Source: DATAWZ01 sp036266975 (lineage in GTDB: Bacteria > Actinomycetota > Thermoleophilia > Solirubrobacterales > Solirubrobacteraceae). Taken from it: a DNA stretch of 31,292 bases. A model generated the notes under the pieces. That model saw only the letters and a list, made by a program, of their open reading frames with translations. It searched no databases and was not told the DNA's origin. The stretch's first letter is position 1. Each line of letters opens with the position of its first letter. The position numbers and the translations under genes are program-made. The stretch lies in assembly GCA_036266975.1 (NCBI GenBank), contig DATAWZ010000006.1, positions 1 through 31,292 on the forward strand. The letters are read 5' to 3'. This document shows, piece after piece, positions 7,948 through 14,914 of this stretch.

Positions 7948-9643
7948 CCAGGGCGAGCCGCTCCTTGGCCAGCTCGGTCAGCTTGAACTTCTGCGGGCGC
8001 CCGGTCGCCGTCAGCGGGATGTCCTGCTCCTCGATGAACAGCACGTGCCGCGGGACCTTGAACCGGGCCAGCCGCTGCGTGCACAGGTCCAGCAGCTCCT
8101 GCGGGTCCGGGAGGCTATCGGGATCGACGGGCACGATCAGCGCGCAGCCGGCCTCGCCCATGCGCTCGTTGGGCACGCCGACGACGAGCGCTTGGCGGAC
8201 TCCGTCGTGCAACGAGAGCACGTTCTCGACCTCGGCCGGCATCACCATCTCCCCGCCGCAGCGGTAGGTCTCCTTGATGCGGCCGGTCAGCCGCAGATAG
8301 CCCCTCTCGTTGACCGTGCCGATGTCGCCACTCCGCAGCCAGCCGTCCGCGGTGAACGCGGCCGCCGTCTCGTCGGGCTTGTTGTAGTAGCCGGGCGTGA
8401 CCATCGGGCCGCGGACGAGCAGATGCCCGGCCGTGCCCGGCGGCAGGTCGGCCTCGGTCTCGGGGTCGACGGTCGTGTAGATGGCCAGAAAGCCGCCGAG
8501 GTCCGGATCGCCGGCGATCCCGGCCTGGCGGTAGCAGCCGTGCGAGTCCAGCAGCCGCTCGGGCGGGTCCTCGGGCATTACGCACGTCGTCGCCGCGGTC
8601 GTCTCGGTCTGGCCGTAGCCGGTCGTGATCTCCTGCGGTCCGAAGACCTCGCGGATCGCCGACCAGATCGACTCGGGCACGGCGCCGCCGGAGGAGAACA
8701 CGCACCGCAGGCTCGACAGGTCATAGCCGCCCTGCGAGGCGACCGGCAGCAGCGCCTGGGTCATGACCGGCACGCAGACCAGCTCGTCGACCTGATAGCG
8801 GGCGATGGCATCGAGCGTGGGCTCGACGTCGAACTGGACCTGGGGGAGGACCGCCCCGCCCGCGAACAGGGTGGCCATCAGGCACTCCACGTACCCGAAC
8901 ACGTGGTACATCGGCAGCGAGAACAGCATCCGCTGACCCTCGGGCAGCGCTCGCTGGTAGGCCGAGCCGTAGGCCACGCGCAGGACGCGGTCGTGGGTGA
9001 AGATCACCCCCTTGGGCAGACCGGTGGTGCCCGACGTGTAGAGGATGTCCGACATGCCCAGCGGGTCACCCGCGACGACCGGGGGTGGGGCGGAGGACTC
9101 GAGCTCGGCGAACGTGCGCGCGCCGGCGCGCTGCTCGCCATCGGTGCTCAGGACGACCACGTGGCGCAGCAGCGGCAGGTTCTCGCCGCCGCCCTGCGTC
9201 TCCCATCCGGGGATGAACGAGTCCATCCCCTTCAGGTACTCCAGGCCGCGGAAGCGGTTCATCGTGATCAGCAGCCGGGCGTCGGACTGGCGCAGCACGT
9301 ACTCCAGCTCGTGCTCGCGGAAGAGGAAGTTCACCGGGATCGTCACCGCGCCGGCGCGCGCGATCGCGAACTTGGCGGCGATGAACTCGGGGTAGTTTGC
9401 CATCACCATCGCGACGTGGTCGCCCGGTTTGACGCCGAGCTCGACCAGCCCGGCGGCCAGACGCTCCGACCACTCCTTGACCTCGCGGTAGGAGTAGGTG
9501 CGCTCGTCGGTGATGATCAGGGGCGCGTCGGGGCGCTCCTCGGCGGCGGCGTCGAGTTGCCCGGAGATCGTGCGCGGCACCCACGCGGGATAGCGGGCGG
9601 CCATGCGCTCGCGGCGCTCACTCGCGGTCAACGTGCTGTCCAT
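7934..9643 (-). CDS. acyl-CoA synthetase (AMP-dependent ligase, ANL family)
   Basis: A 569-aa enzyme that activates a carboxylic acid as acyl-AMP and then acyl-CoA, most like FadD-type fatty-acid ligases. Visible motifs are the P-loop YTSGTTGLPKG (about residues 202-212), the adenylate-binding YGQTETTAATT, the GWLRSGDIG / GYLRLTGRIKE hinge region, and the C-terminal TATGRPQKFKL with the catalytic Lys. ATG 9643 is chosen. GTG 9649 is also possible and sits closer to the AGGGAGAG ribosome-binding site. It is transcribed from its own promoter just downstream of the phaZ-like gene, and that promoter carries the same operator as the PHA cluster. This suggests it feeds acyl-CoA into, or recovers acids from, PHA turnover. 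Substrate chain length cannot be read from sequence. Confidence 0.9.
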   Translation of the reverse strand: MDSTLTASERRERMAARYPAWVPRTISGQLDAAAEERPDAPLIITDERTYSYREVKEWSERLAAGLVELGVKPGDHVAMVMANYPEFIAAKFAIARAGAVTIPVNFLFREHELEYVLRQSDARLLITMNRFRGLEYLKGMDSFIPGWETQGGGENLPLLRHVVVLSTDGEQRAGARTFAELESSAPPPVVAGDPLGMSDILYTSGTTGLPKGVIFTHDRVLRVAYGSAYQRALPEGQRMLFSLPMYHVFGYVECLMATLFAGGAVLPQVQFDVEPTLDAIARYQVDELVCVPVMTQALLPVASQGGYDLSSLRCVFSSGGAVPESIWSAIREVFGPQEITTGYGQTETTAATTCVMPEDPPERLLDSHGCYRQAGIAGDPDLGGFLAIYTTVDPETEADLPPGTAGHLLVRGPMVTPGYYNKPDETAAAFTADGWLRSGDIGTVNERGYLRLTGRIKETYRCGGEMVMPAEVENVLSLHDGVRQALVVGVPNERMGEAGCALIVPVDPDSLPDPQELLDLCTQRLARFKVPRHVLFIEEQDIPLTATGRPQKFKLTELAKERLALGAPS

Positions 9644-9664
9644 CGTCACATGCTCTCCCTCGGG

Positions 9665-9680
9665 GAACAAACACTTGTTC
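9665..9680. promoter_or_regulatory. operator palindrome in front of the acyl-CoA ligase gene
   Basis: A perfect inverted repeat GAACAA-ACAC-TTGTTC. It lies about 11 bp downstream of the -10 box, over the expected transcription start, where a repressor would block initiation. Its core (AACAAACACTTGTT) differs by one base from the palindrome at 13925-13938. TetR-family type is inferred from size and symmetry; no regulator gene is in the window. Confidence 0.7.
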
Positions 9681-9691
9681 TCGCGGCGCCC

Positions 9692-9720
9692 ACGGTAGGG
9701 CCCGCTCCTGCGCCTGTCAA
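9692..9720 (-). promoter_or_regulatory. sigma-A-type promoter of the acyl-CoA ligase gene
   Basis: On the minus strand a consensus -35 TTGACA (9720-9715) is followed after exactly 17 bp by -10 TACCGT (9697-9692). The -35 overlaps the stop codon of the upstream phaZ-like gene. The operator palindrome follows directly. Confidence 0.7.
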
Positions 9721-10748
9721 GGTACGACCCGCAGCGTCGCCCCGTCCTCGCCGTCTCGTCGATCGTCCTCGTCGGCGGCGCCGTGCGCGCGCGGCACGGG
9801 GCGGATCGGGCCCAGCCAGCGGCGACGCTTCCACGCGCTCAGCAGCCCGAAGGGCTGCAGCTGCCAGCCGGTCGCGGCCAGGCCGAGCCGCAGGTGCCAG
9901 GCCTGCACGGCGAGCGCCGACCGCCACACCTCGGAGCGGCTGTGGTCCGGGGCCGCGAGGAACGCGCGGATCGGGGGCAGCGCGCCGCTGTGCGGGTCCA
10001 TGAGGAGCAGGTGCCCCTCGTCGGGCAGCACCATCAGCCGCCCTCGCTGGACCATGTGGGCGATCAGCATCCCGTTGGCCACCGGGGTGAGCGGGTCATC
10101 GTCGCCGCAGACGACGAGCACCGGCTGCTCGATATCGCCGAGCAGGGGTAGGCCGCTCCAGCCCGTCAGCCCGGCGAGCTGCCAGAAGTAGCCCACGAGC
10201 GGCGGGGCGTGCCGCAGCCGCAGCGCGCCCTGCTCGGAGACCCAGGCGCGGTCGTAGCGGGCCCGTCCGCCGGCCATCGAGCCGATCGTGCGCTCGTAGA
10301 TCTGCGCGGAGAGGTAGCGGGCGGGGGTGACGATGTTGAGCATCGCGCGGGCGTCGCCGAGCGAGCCGCCGATCCCCGGCGAGGTGGCGACGAGCACGAT
10401 CCGCCGGACTCGCTCGGGGGCGTCGTAGGCGAGCTGCTGGGTGACGATGCCGCCCATCGAGTAGCCGAGCACGTCCGCGCGGGCGATGCCGAACTCGTCG
10501 AGCACGGCGATGGCCAGGCGCGCGAGGCCGGAGACCGAGATGGGCCGGCGCGGAACCGGCGAACGGCCGGACCCGGGCGCGTCGAACTGGATCAGGCGAA
10601 AGCCGCGCAGGTGGCGCTCGAGCGTGGACCACATCGCCATGTGAGCGCCGATTCCGTTGATCAGCAGCAGCGGCGGCCCGGAGCCGGTCTCGCGCACGCG
10701 CAGGCGCGTCCCGCACAGCTCGGTGGTGTACTCGCGCGCCTCGCTCAC
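9717..10748 (-). CDS. alpha/beta hydrolase, PhaZ-like intracellular PHA depolymerase family
   Basis: A 343-aa alpha/beta hydrolase with oxyanion region LLINGIGAHMAMW, nucleophile Ser97 in GYSMGG, acid Asp217 or 218 in CGDDDPLTP and His246 in DEGHLLLMD. The cap region after the nucleophile (TSPGIGG, then NIVTPARYL) resembles medium-chain PHA depolymerases, which release hydroxyacids from stored polyester. The last 75 or so residues, after the hydrolase fold, are Arg-rich and extend beyond the usual family length. GTG 10748 overlaps the GNAT stop by 4 bp, and the gene is last in the six-gene cluster. Its place next to phaC supports polyester turnover. Other roles of this large superfamily, such as ester or lactone hydrolysis, remain possible. 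Confidence 0.75.
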   Translation of the reverse strand: MSEAREYTTELCGTRLRVRETGSGPPLLLINGIGAHMAMWSTLERHLRGFRLIQFDAPGSGRSPVPRRPISVSGLARLAIAVLDEFGIARADVLGYSMGGIVTQQLAYDAPERVRRIVLVATSPGIGGSLGDARAMLNIVTPARYLSAQIYERTIGSMAGGRARYDRAWVSEQGALRLRHAPPLVGYFWQLAGLTGWSGLPLLGDIEQPVLVVCGDDDPLTPVANGMLIAHMVQRGRLMVLPDEGHLLLMDPHSGALPPIRAFLAAPDHSRSEVWRSALAVQAWHLRLGLAATGWQLQPFGLLSAWKRRRWLGPIRPVPRAHGAADEDDRRDGEDGATLRVVP

Positions 10749-11284
10749 GAGAGCTCGCCGTCCAGGCCGGCCGCGACCATCGTGGAGAACGTCTCGTCGA
10801 CCATGTGCGAGAGCACGACGATGTCGCGCAGTGCGCCGTCCTCGGGGCTGCGCAGCTGATCGCGCAGCAGTGCCTCGGGGAAGAAGCCGATGCCCTGGAA
10901 CATCTGGATCGTGCCGGTGCTGTCGGCGGCGATGGTCACCGTGACCTTGTGGCTGCCGCGCTGCAGCGCCTGGACGAGCATCTCGCGCGCGAGCGCGCGA
11001 CCGAGCCCCTGCCGGCGGGCCTGCGGCGCGACGACGAGCACGACCTCCGAGACGTGGCTGCTCCAGTCCGAGCCGGGCACGAGCGCGGCGAAGGCGAGGA
11101 TTCGTCCCTGCTCGTCGAAGGCGGCGCGCCGGGCGCGGCGCGCGTCGCCGGCCCAGTCGTCGGCGACGTGCGGATCGGTCACGTCCTCCCAGAAGAAGGT
11201 GCGATCCTCGGCGGGGATGCCGCCGAAGAACGCCCGTAGCGCTTCGCTGTCGTCCCCCGTCAAGTCCCGTACGTCGACGCTCAT
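10745..11284 (-). CDS. GNAT-family N-acetyltransferase
   Basis: A 179-aa protein starting at ATG 11284, which overlaps the phaC stop (ATGA). The acetyl-CoA binding signature is RRQGLGRAL, preceded by the strand VSEVVLVV and followed by a helix, then a beta strand (KVTVTIAAD) and MFQGIGFFPEA, the usual GNAT layout. The first 70 residues (DDSEALRAFFGGIP, FFWEDV) are typical of stand-alone GNATs. Substrate is unknown. Its position between phaC and the phaZ-like gene, coupled to both, suggests modification of a protein of the PHA granule or of the pathway, but this is only context. Confidence 0.82.
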   Translation of the reverse strand: MSVDVRDLTGDDSEALRAFFGGIPAEDRTFFWEDVTDPHVADDWAGDARRARRAAFDEQGRILAFAALVPGSDWSSHVSEVVLVVAPQARRQGLGRALAREMLVQALQRGSHKVTVTIAADSTGTIQMFQGIGFFPEALLRDQLRSPEDGALRDIVVLSHMVDETFSTMVAAGLDGELS

Positions 11285-12402
11285 GAGACCTCCTCGTGGT
11301 CGGCGGCGCTCGCCGAGCGCTCGTCGATGTTGCCGCCCTCGCTGTGGGCCTCGAGCCAGTCGAAGACCCGGGGCATGACGCTCTTGATCGCCTTGCGGCC
11401 GCTGAACAGGCTCGCGTGTCCGGCGTCGACGCGCAGCAGGTCGACCTCGGTGCTGCCCAGGATCTCGGCGATCGGCGCGGTCGCCGTCTCCAGGCAGATG
11501 TCGTCCCGCTCGGCGATCACCCCGAGCACGGGGGTCGTGATCGTGCCCAGCGGCGCGCGCCGGCCGGCCAGGCGCAGCCGGTCCTCGACGAAGCCGTTGT
11601 CGCGCAGCCACTGCTGGGTCACCTGCTTGAACAGGGCGCCGGGCATCGGGATGTGGTCTTGCAGGAAGCGGCCGATGGCCTGGTAGCCCTCCATGTACTC
11701 GTCGCTCCAGAGATGCTGCCAGAGATTGGCGTACTGGACGAGGTCGCCGGTCGGCTTACGCGACTTGAAGCTCTGGCGGACGATCGTGCCGGGCAGGTTC
11801 CCGGTGTCGTCGATCACCGACTCGGGCTCAATCCGCCCCTCGCGCAGGGCGTCGATCAGGGGCCCGAGATGGCGGAAGTCGACCGGCGAGGCGAGGGTGA
11901 CCAGCGAGCGCACCGGCAGATCGGGCTGCCCGGCGAGCGCATGCAGCGCCATACAACCGCCCATGCAGTAGACCATCAGGCTGACCTGTTCGGTGCCGGA
12001 CTCCTCGCAGGCCACCCGCAGCGCGCGCGGCAGATAGCCCTGCAGGTAGGTCTCCAGGGTGTCCCGGGCGTCCTGCTCGTCGGGCACGCCCCAGTCGAGT
12101 ACGTAGGCGTCGAACCCCCGGTTCATCAGCATCTCCACGACGCTGCCGCCGGTGTACAGATCGAACACGAAGGCGCGCCCCACCAGCCCGAGGAAGCAGA
12201 TCACGGGAGTTCCGACGGTCGGGGCGCCGCGGCGCCGGTAGTGGCGCAGCTCGCACTTGCCGCTGCTCCAGACGACGTCGCTCGCCGTCGGGTGCGGCGG
12301 GGCGAACTCCGCGCCGGCGGCCCACCGCAGCCCGTTGCGGGCGCGCAGGGCGTTGCGCTCGATCTCTTGGCGCAGCCCGTCCAGGACGCCTACGCCCGGC
12401 AG
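11281..12402 (-). CDS. phaC: PHA synthase (class III-like PhaC), start codon irregular
   Basis: Polymerises hydroxyacyl-CoA into polyhydroxyalkanoate. The catalytic triad is clear: Cys in VYCMGG (residue 146 counting from CTG 12402), Asp in AERDDIC (about 300) and His in GHASLFSGRKA (about 329). The PhaC-like N-terminus (DVVWSSGKCELRHYRRRG, then GTPVICFLGLVGR) lies upstream of the first standard start (GTG 12204). No ATG, GTG or TTG occurs in this frame between 12204 and the in-frame stop at 12505-12507. I place the start at CTG 12402, directly after the stop of the preceding gene (TGAcCTG), giving 373 aa, near the class III length. ACG 12414, about 6 nt after a strong AGGAGG, is an alternative. 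Initiation at GTG 12204 would give 307 aa without the N-terminus. Identity is firm, the start is not. Confidence 0.8.
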   Translation of the reverse strand: MPGVGVLDGLRQEIERNALRARNGLRWAAGAEFAPPHPTASDVVWSSGKCELRHYRRRGAPTVGTPVICFLGLVGRAFVFDLYTGGSVVEMLMNRGFDAYVLDWGVPDEQDARDTLETYLQGYLPRALRVACEESGTEQVSLMVYCMGGCMALHALAGQPDLPVRSLVTLASPVDFRHLGPLIDALREGRIEPESVIDDTGNLPGTIVRQSFKSRKPTGDLVQYANLWQHLWSDEYMEGYQAIGRFLQDHIPMPGALFKQVTQQWLRDNGFVEDRLRLAGRRAPLGTITTPVLGVIAERDDICLETATAPIAEILGSTEVDLLRVDAGHASLFSGRKAIKSVMPRVFDWLEAHSEGGNIDERSASAADHEEVS

Positions 12403-12403
12403 G

Positions 12404-12772
12404 TCAGGCGTCGTGCACCCCCTCCTGGCGGCCCCGGCCGGCCAGCTCGCTGCGGCCGTTGGCGGGGGAGAGCGTGGCGCGGTGGATCTCCTCGGTGGTG
12501 GTACTCAGCGTGCGCACCTCGCTGGTCAGCGTGGTGAGCTGATGGCTGAGCCGGCGGATGTCCCGGCGCGAGGGCATGCCGGCGACGTGCAGCACACGGT
12601 CGAGCTGCTTCTCGATCGACCGGCGCGTGGCGCGGGTGAGCGTGGTCTGGAGCTTGACCACGAGCACGAGCGCGTCGACGTAGGTCGACGAGGCGGCCGC
12701 GTCCTCGAGCGGGCGGCCGACGGTGCGCTCGACCGAGTCGAACGCACGCCGCCAGGCGGGCTGGCCGCTCAT
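12404..12772 (-). CDS. small helical protein, candidate PHA synthase partner (PhaE/phasin-like)
   Basis: A 122-aa, almost wholly alpha-helical protein with many charged residues and heptad-like spacing (TTLTRATRRSIEKQLDRV; HQLTTLTSEVRTLSTTTEE), consistent with a coiled coil. It also contains MPSRRDIRRLSHQ; PhaE-type subunits and the PhaM/phasin-like proteins next to class III synthases often carry a similar sequence. ATG 12772 overlaps the EthD-like stop by 4 bp. Its stop is followed immediately by the presumed phaC start, the usual place for a synthase partner subunit. The link to PhaC comes from position and composition; no catalytic motif is present. Confidence 0.62.
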   Translation of the reverse strand: MSGQPAWRRAFDSVERTVGRPLEDAAASSTYVDALVLVVKLQTTLTRATRRSIEKQLDRVLHVAGMPSRRDIRRLSHQLTTLTSEVRTLSTTTEEIHRATLSPANGRSELAGRGRQEGVHDA

Positions 12773-13122
12773 CGGTGGCTCGCCGCGCTGGCCGCCTCGA
12801 CGCGGTCGGTGATGCTCTCGAACCACCACGTGACCGCCGGCTGGGCGAGCGTGTCGGAGATCGGCATCGCGTCGGTGCCCGCCGTCTTCAGGAGCAGCGC
12901 CTCGGCCTCCTCGCGACGGTCGGCGTCGACCTCGTAGATCGCCAGGTAGGGCTCGGCCGGCCTGCGCGAGAGCTTGGACGGGATGAAGCGAAAGCGCCGC
13001 GCCGCCTCGAAGCCGGCCGCGGTGAGCACGTCGTCGAGGTGGTCCTCGGAGTACCAGCGGTTGTACTCCTCTTCCTTGCCCTCGACCGGGTGGGTGAGCA
13101 CGACCAGAAGTGCCGTAGCCAT
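12769..13122 (-). CDS. EthD/dimeric alpha-beta barrel domain protein
   Basis: A 117-aa protein with the EthD-type signature of a ferredoxin-like dimeric barrel: ALLVVLTHPVEGKEEEYNRW followed by SEDHLDDVLTAAGFEAARRF, then YLAIYEVDAD. The conserved Trp and His (W..xDH) match the family. Such domains are often found in lipid and ether degradation clusters, with poorly defined function. ATG 13122 has a good ribosome-binding site (GAGGAGA, 5 nt spacing). It sits 17 bp after the SDR gene and overlaps the next gene by 4 bp, so it belongs to the PHA-type cluster. Substrate and partner unknown. Confidence 0.75.
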   Translation of the reverse strand: MATALLVVLTHPVEGKEEEYNRWYSEDHLDDVLTAAGFEAARRFRFIPSKLSRRPAEPYLAIYEVDADRREEAEALLLKTAGTDAMPISDTLAQPAVTWWFESITDRVEAASAASHR

Positions 13123-13139
13123 TTGCGTCTCCTCGCTCG

Positions 13140-13901
13140 TTAGAGAATCGTGCGCCCGCCGTCGACGACCAGGGTCTCGCCGGTGATGTAGGACGCCGCG
13201 TCGCTGGCCAGGAACACCACGGCCGCGGCGAGTTCGTCCGGTTCACCGGCCCGGCCGGCAGGGACGCGTGGGATCTGCTCGCGCTCCAGCACATCGAAGA
13301 AGTGATCGGTCATCTCGGTGCGGAAGATCCCGGGGGCGATTGCGTTGACACGAACACGGCGGCGCCCGGTCCACTGCTGGGCCAGGTCGCGGGTCATCCC
13401 GATGATCGCCGCCTTGCTCGCCATATAGGAGGCCTGGGGCATTCCCACGGACAGCCAGGCCATGATGCTGGAGATGTTGACGATCGCGCCGCCGTCGGCC
13501 ATCGCCTCGGCGGCGGCCTGGGCCATCCAGAAGGTGCCGTTCACGTTGACGTCGACCACGGATTGAAAGCTCTCGGGCGTGTCCTTGAGGGCGGAGATCG
13601 CGGTTCCGATGCCCGCGTTGTTGACGAGGATGTCCACCCGTCCAAGCTCATCGCGCGTGCGTTGGACGAGCGTGCGGCAGTCCTCGCGGTTGGCGATGTC
13701 GGTAGCCACGCACAGGGCCCGACGGCCGGTGCCCTCGACCAGCTCACGCGTGGGCTCGAGCTTCTCGGCCCGCCGGGCACCCAGCGCGACGTCGGCACCG
13801 GCCTCGGCCAAGCCCTTGGCGATCGCCACGCCGAGCCCGGCTGAGGCGCCGGTGACGATCGCCACCTTGCCGTCGAGCCGAAAGGAGTCCAGAACGCTCA
13901 C
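13140..13901 (-). CDS. SDR-family oxidoreductase (FabG/PhaB-like)
   Basis: A 253-aa classical short-chain dehydrogenase: cofactor motif TGASAGLG (17-24), NNAG (94-97), and the catalytic Ser144/145, Tyr159 and Lys163 (SYMASK). The basic residues after the second strand (GARR) favour NADP(H). It is the first gene of the PHA-type cluster, so reduction of 3-oxoacyl-CoA to hydroxyacyl-CoA for PhaC, as by PhaB, is the natural guess, but SDR substrate cannot be read from sequence. GTG 13901 is chosen, with AAAGG 9 nt upstream. Its promoter and operator are at 13925-13972. Confidence 0.88.
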   Translation of the reverse strand: MSVLDSFRLDGKVAIVTGASAGLGVAIAKGLAEAGADVALGARRAEKLEPTRELVEGTGRRALCVATDIANREDCRTLVQRTRDELGRVDILVNNAGIGTAISALKDTPESFQSVVDVNVNGTFWMAQAAAEAMADGGAIVNISSIMAWLSVGMPQASYMASKAAIIGMTRDLAQQWTGRRRVRVNAIAPGIFRTEMTDHFFDVLEREQIPRVPAGRAGEPDELAAAVVFLASDAASYITGETLVVDGGRTIL

Positions 13902-13924
13902 CTCGGGCCGCCTTTCATCAATAA

Positions 13925-13939
13925 AACAAACATTTGTTC
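13925..13939. promoter_or_regulatory. operator palindrome in front of the PHA-type cluster
   Basis: AACAAACATTTGTT (13925-13938), with inverted-repeat core ACAAA-CA-TTTGT, followed by C at 13939. It shares 14 of 15 positions with 9666-9680 before the acyl-CoA ligase. It lies about 4 bp after the -10 box, over the expected transcription start. A common TetR-type repressor is inferred. Confidence 0.7.
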
Positions 13940-13943
13940 ACGG

Positions 13944-13972
13944 AGTGTACGCCCCGCTCCATCGCGTGTCAA
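13944..13972 (-). promoter_or_regulatory. sigma-A-type promoter of the PHA-type cluster
   Basis: Consensus -35 TTGACA (13972-13967), 17-bp spacer and -10 TACACT (13949-13944) on the minus strand. The architecture is the same as that of the acyl-CoA ligase promoter at 9692-9720. Confidence 0.72.
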
Positions 13973-14035
13973 TCCTGCGCGGGTCGGAGGGTGTCGAGGC
14001 GACCCTACCCCTCCGCGGCGACGTCTCGCCAGGGC

Positions 14036-14041
14036 TACCCT
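14036..14041 (+). promoter_or_regulatory. candidate -10 box of the PAP2 phosphatase gene
   Basis: TACCCT ends 6 nt before ATG 14048, an almost leaderless arrangement like that at 5732. A GAGG at 14043-14046 overlaps the spacing, so a conventional ribosome-binding site cannot be excluded. Confidence 0.35.
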
Positions 14042-14047
14042 GAGGTG

Positions 14048-14914
14048 ATGGCACCGCCCCGCTCAAACCGCACCCGGGCCCCACTGTGGGGGGCGGCGTT
14101 GTCGCTGGTCGTCTTCGTGCTCACGGGCATCGCCGCGCGGCTGATCGGCGCGGTCCACGTCCGCGACGTGGCCGCGCTGCACGCGTTCACCGAGCTCGAC
14201 GGCCGCCACGTGGGCGCTGTGTGCCAGCGCATCGTGGAGCTACTGGGCCCGGCGCCGTTCACGCTGCTTGGGCTCTTGCTCGTCGCCGTCGCGCTCGCCC
14301 AACGCCGGCCGCGGCTCGCCGGCGGGGTCGTCTTGGTCCTCGCGGGCAGCACGATCTGCGCCGAGTACCTCAAGCCGCTGCTGGCCCAGCCCCGCTTCGC
14401 GACGATGGTCGGGTCGACCAAGATCCCCGACGCCTCCTGGCCGAGTGGGCACTCCACCGCGGCGATGGCGCTCGTGCTGTGCGCGATCATGGTCGCCCCG
14501 CGCCGGCTGCGGGTCCCGGTCGCCGCCGCCGGAGCGGTCTTCGCGGTCGCCGTCGCCTTCTCGCTGCTCACGCTCGACTGGCACTTGCCCAGCGACGTGG
14601 TCGGCGGCTATCTGCTCGCCGCGGTGTGGTCGCTGTTCGTGCTCGCCGCGCTGCGCGCCGCCGACGCGCGCTGGCCGGCCGGGACCGCCCGGCGGCTGCT
14701 TACCGCGCCGCGGGTCGGCCCACCCCGCGTGGGCCCGCTGCTCGCCGGCGCGCTGCTCGCGGCCGGCGTGCCGCTCCTCGCCATGGTGGTCGTGCTCGCC
14801 GCGCACGGCGGGCTCGGCTCGATCCCCGGCCAGCACTCCCTGGTCCTCGCCGGAGCGGCGATCGTCGCCGCCGCGGTCGCGCTCGCCTCGGCGATGGCGC
14901 GGTTGTCAGGCTGA
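14048..14914 (+). CDS. PAP2-family membrane phosphatase
   Basis: A 288-aa polytopic membrane protein with about six or seven transmembrane segments, of the phosphatidic acid phosphatase type 2 superfamily, which removes phosphate from lipid or isoprenoid phosphates at the membrane. Motif 1 is KPLLAQPRF, motif 2 WPSGHST (catalytic PSGH) and motif 3 SLLTLDWHLPSDVVGG. In motif 3 the usual Arg after Ser (SRxxxxxHxxxD) is Leu, and in motif 1 the final Pro is Phe, so phosphate binding may differ. ATG 14048 is chosen; GTG 14045 and a longer upstream extension over the promoter region are less likely. It is divergent from the PHA cluster, and its 3' end overlaps the converging adenosyltransferase gene by 9 bp. 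Confidence 0.82.
   Translation: MAPPRSNRTRAPLWGAALSLVVFVLTGIAARLIGAVHVRDVAALHAFTELDGRHVGAVCQRIVELLGPAPFTLLGLLLVAVALAQRRPRLAGGVVLVLAGSTICAEYLKPLLAQPRFATMVGSTKIPDASWPSGHSTAAMALVLCAIMVAPRRLRVPVAAAGAVFAVAVAFSLLTLDWHLPSDVVGGYLLAAVWSLFVLAALRAADARWPAGTARRLLTAPRVGPPRVGPLLAGALLAAGVPLLAMVVVLAAHGGLGSIPGQHSLVLAGAAIVAAAVALASAMARLSG

Noticed and set aside
9665..9680. LexA/SOS box in the GAAC...GTTC palindrome
   Set aside because: Actinobacterial SOS boxes have GAAC and GTTC separated by 4 bp (or GAACA and TGTTC by 4 bp); here the spacings are 8 and 6 bp, and the genes are lipid-related.
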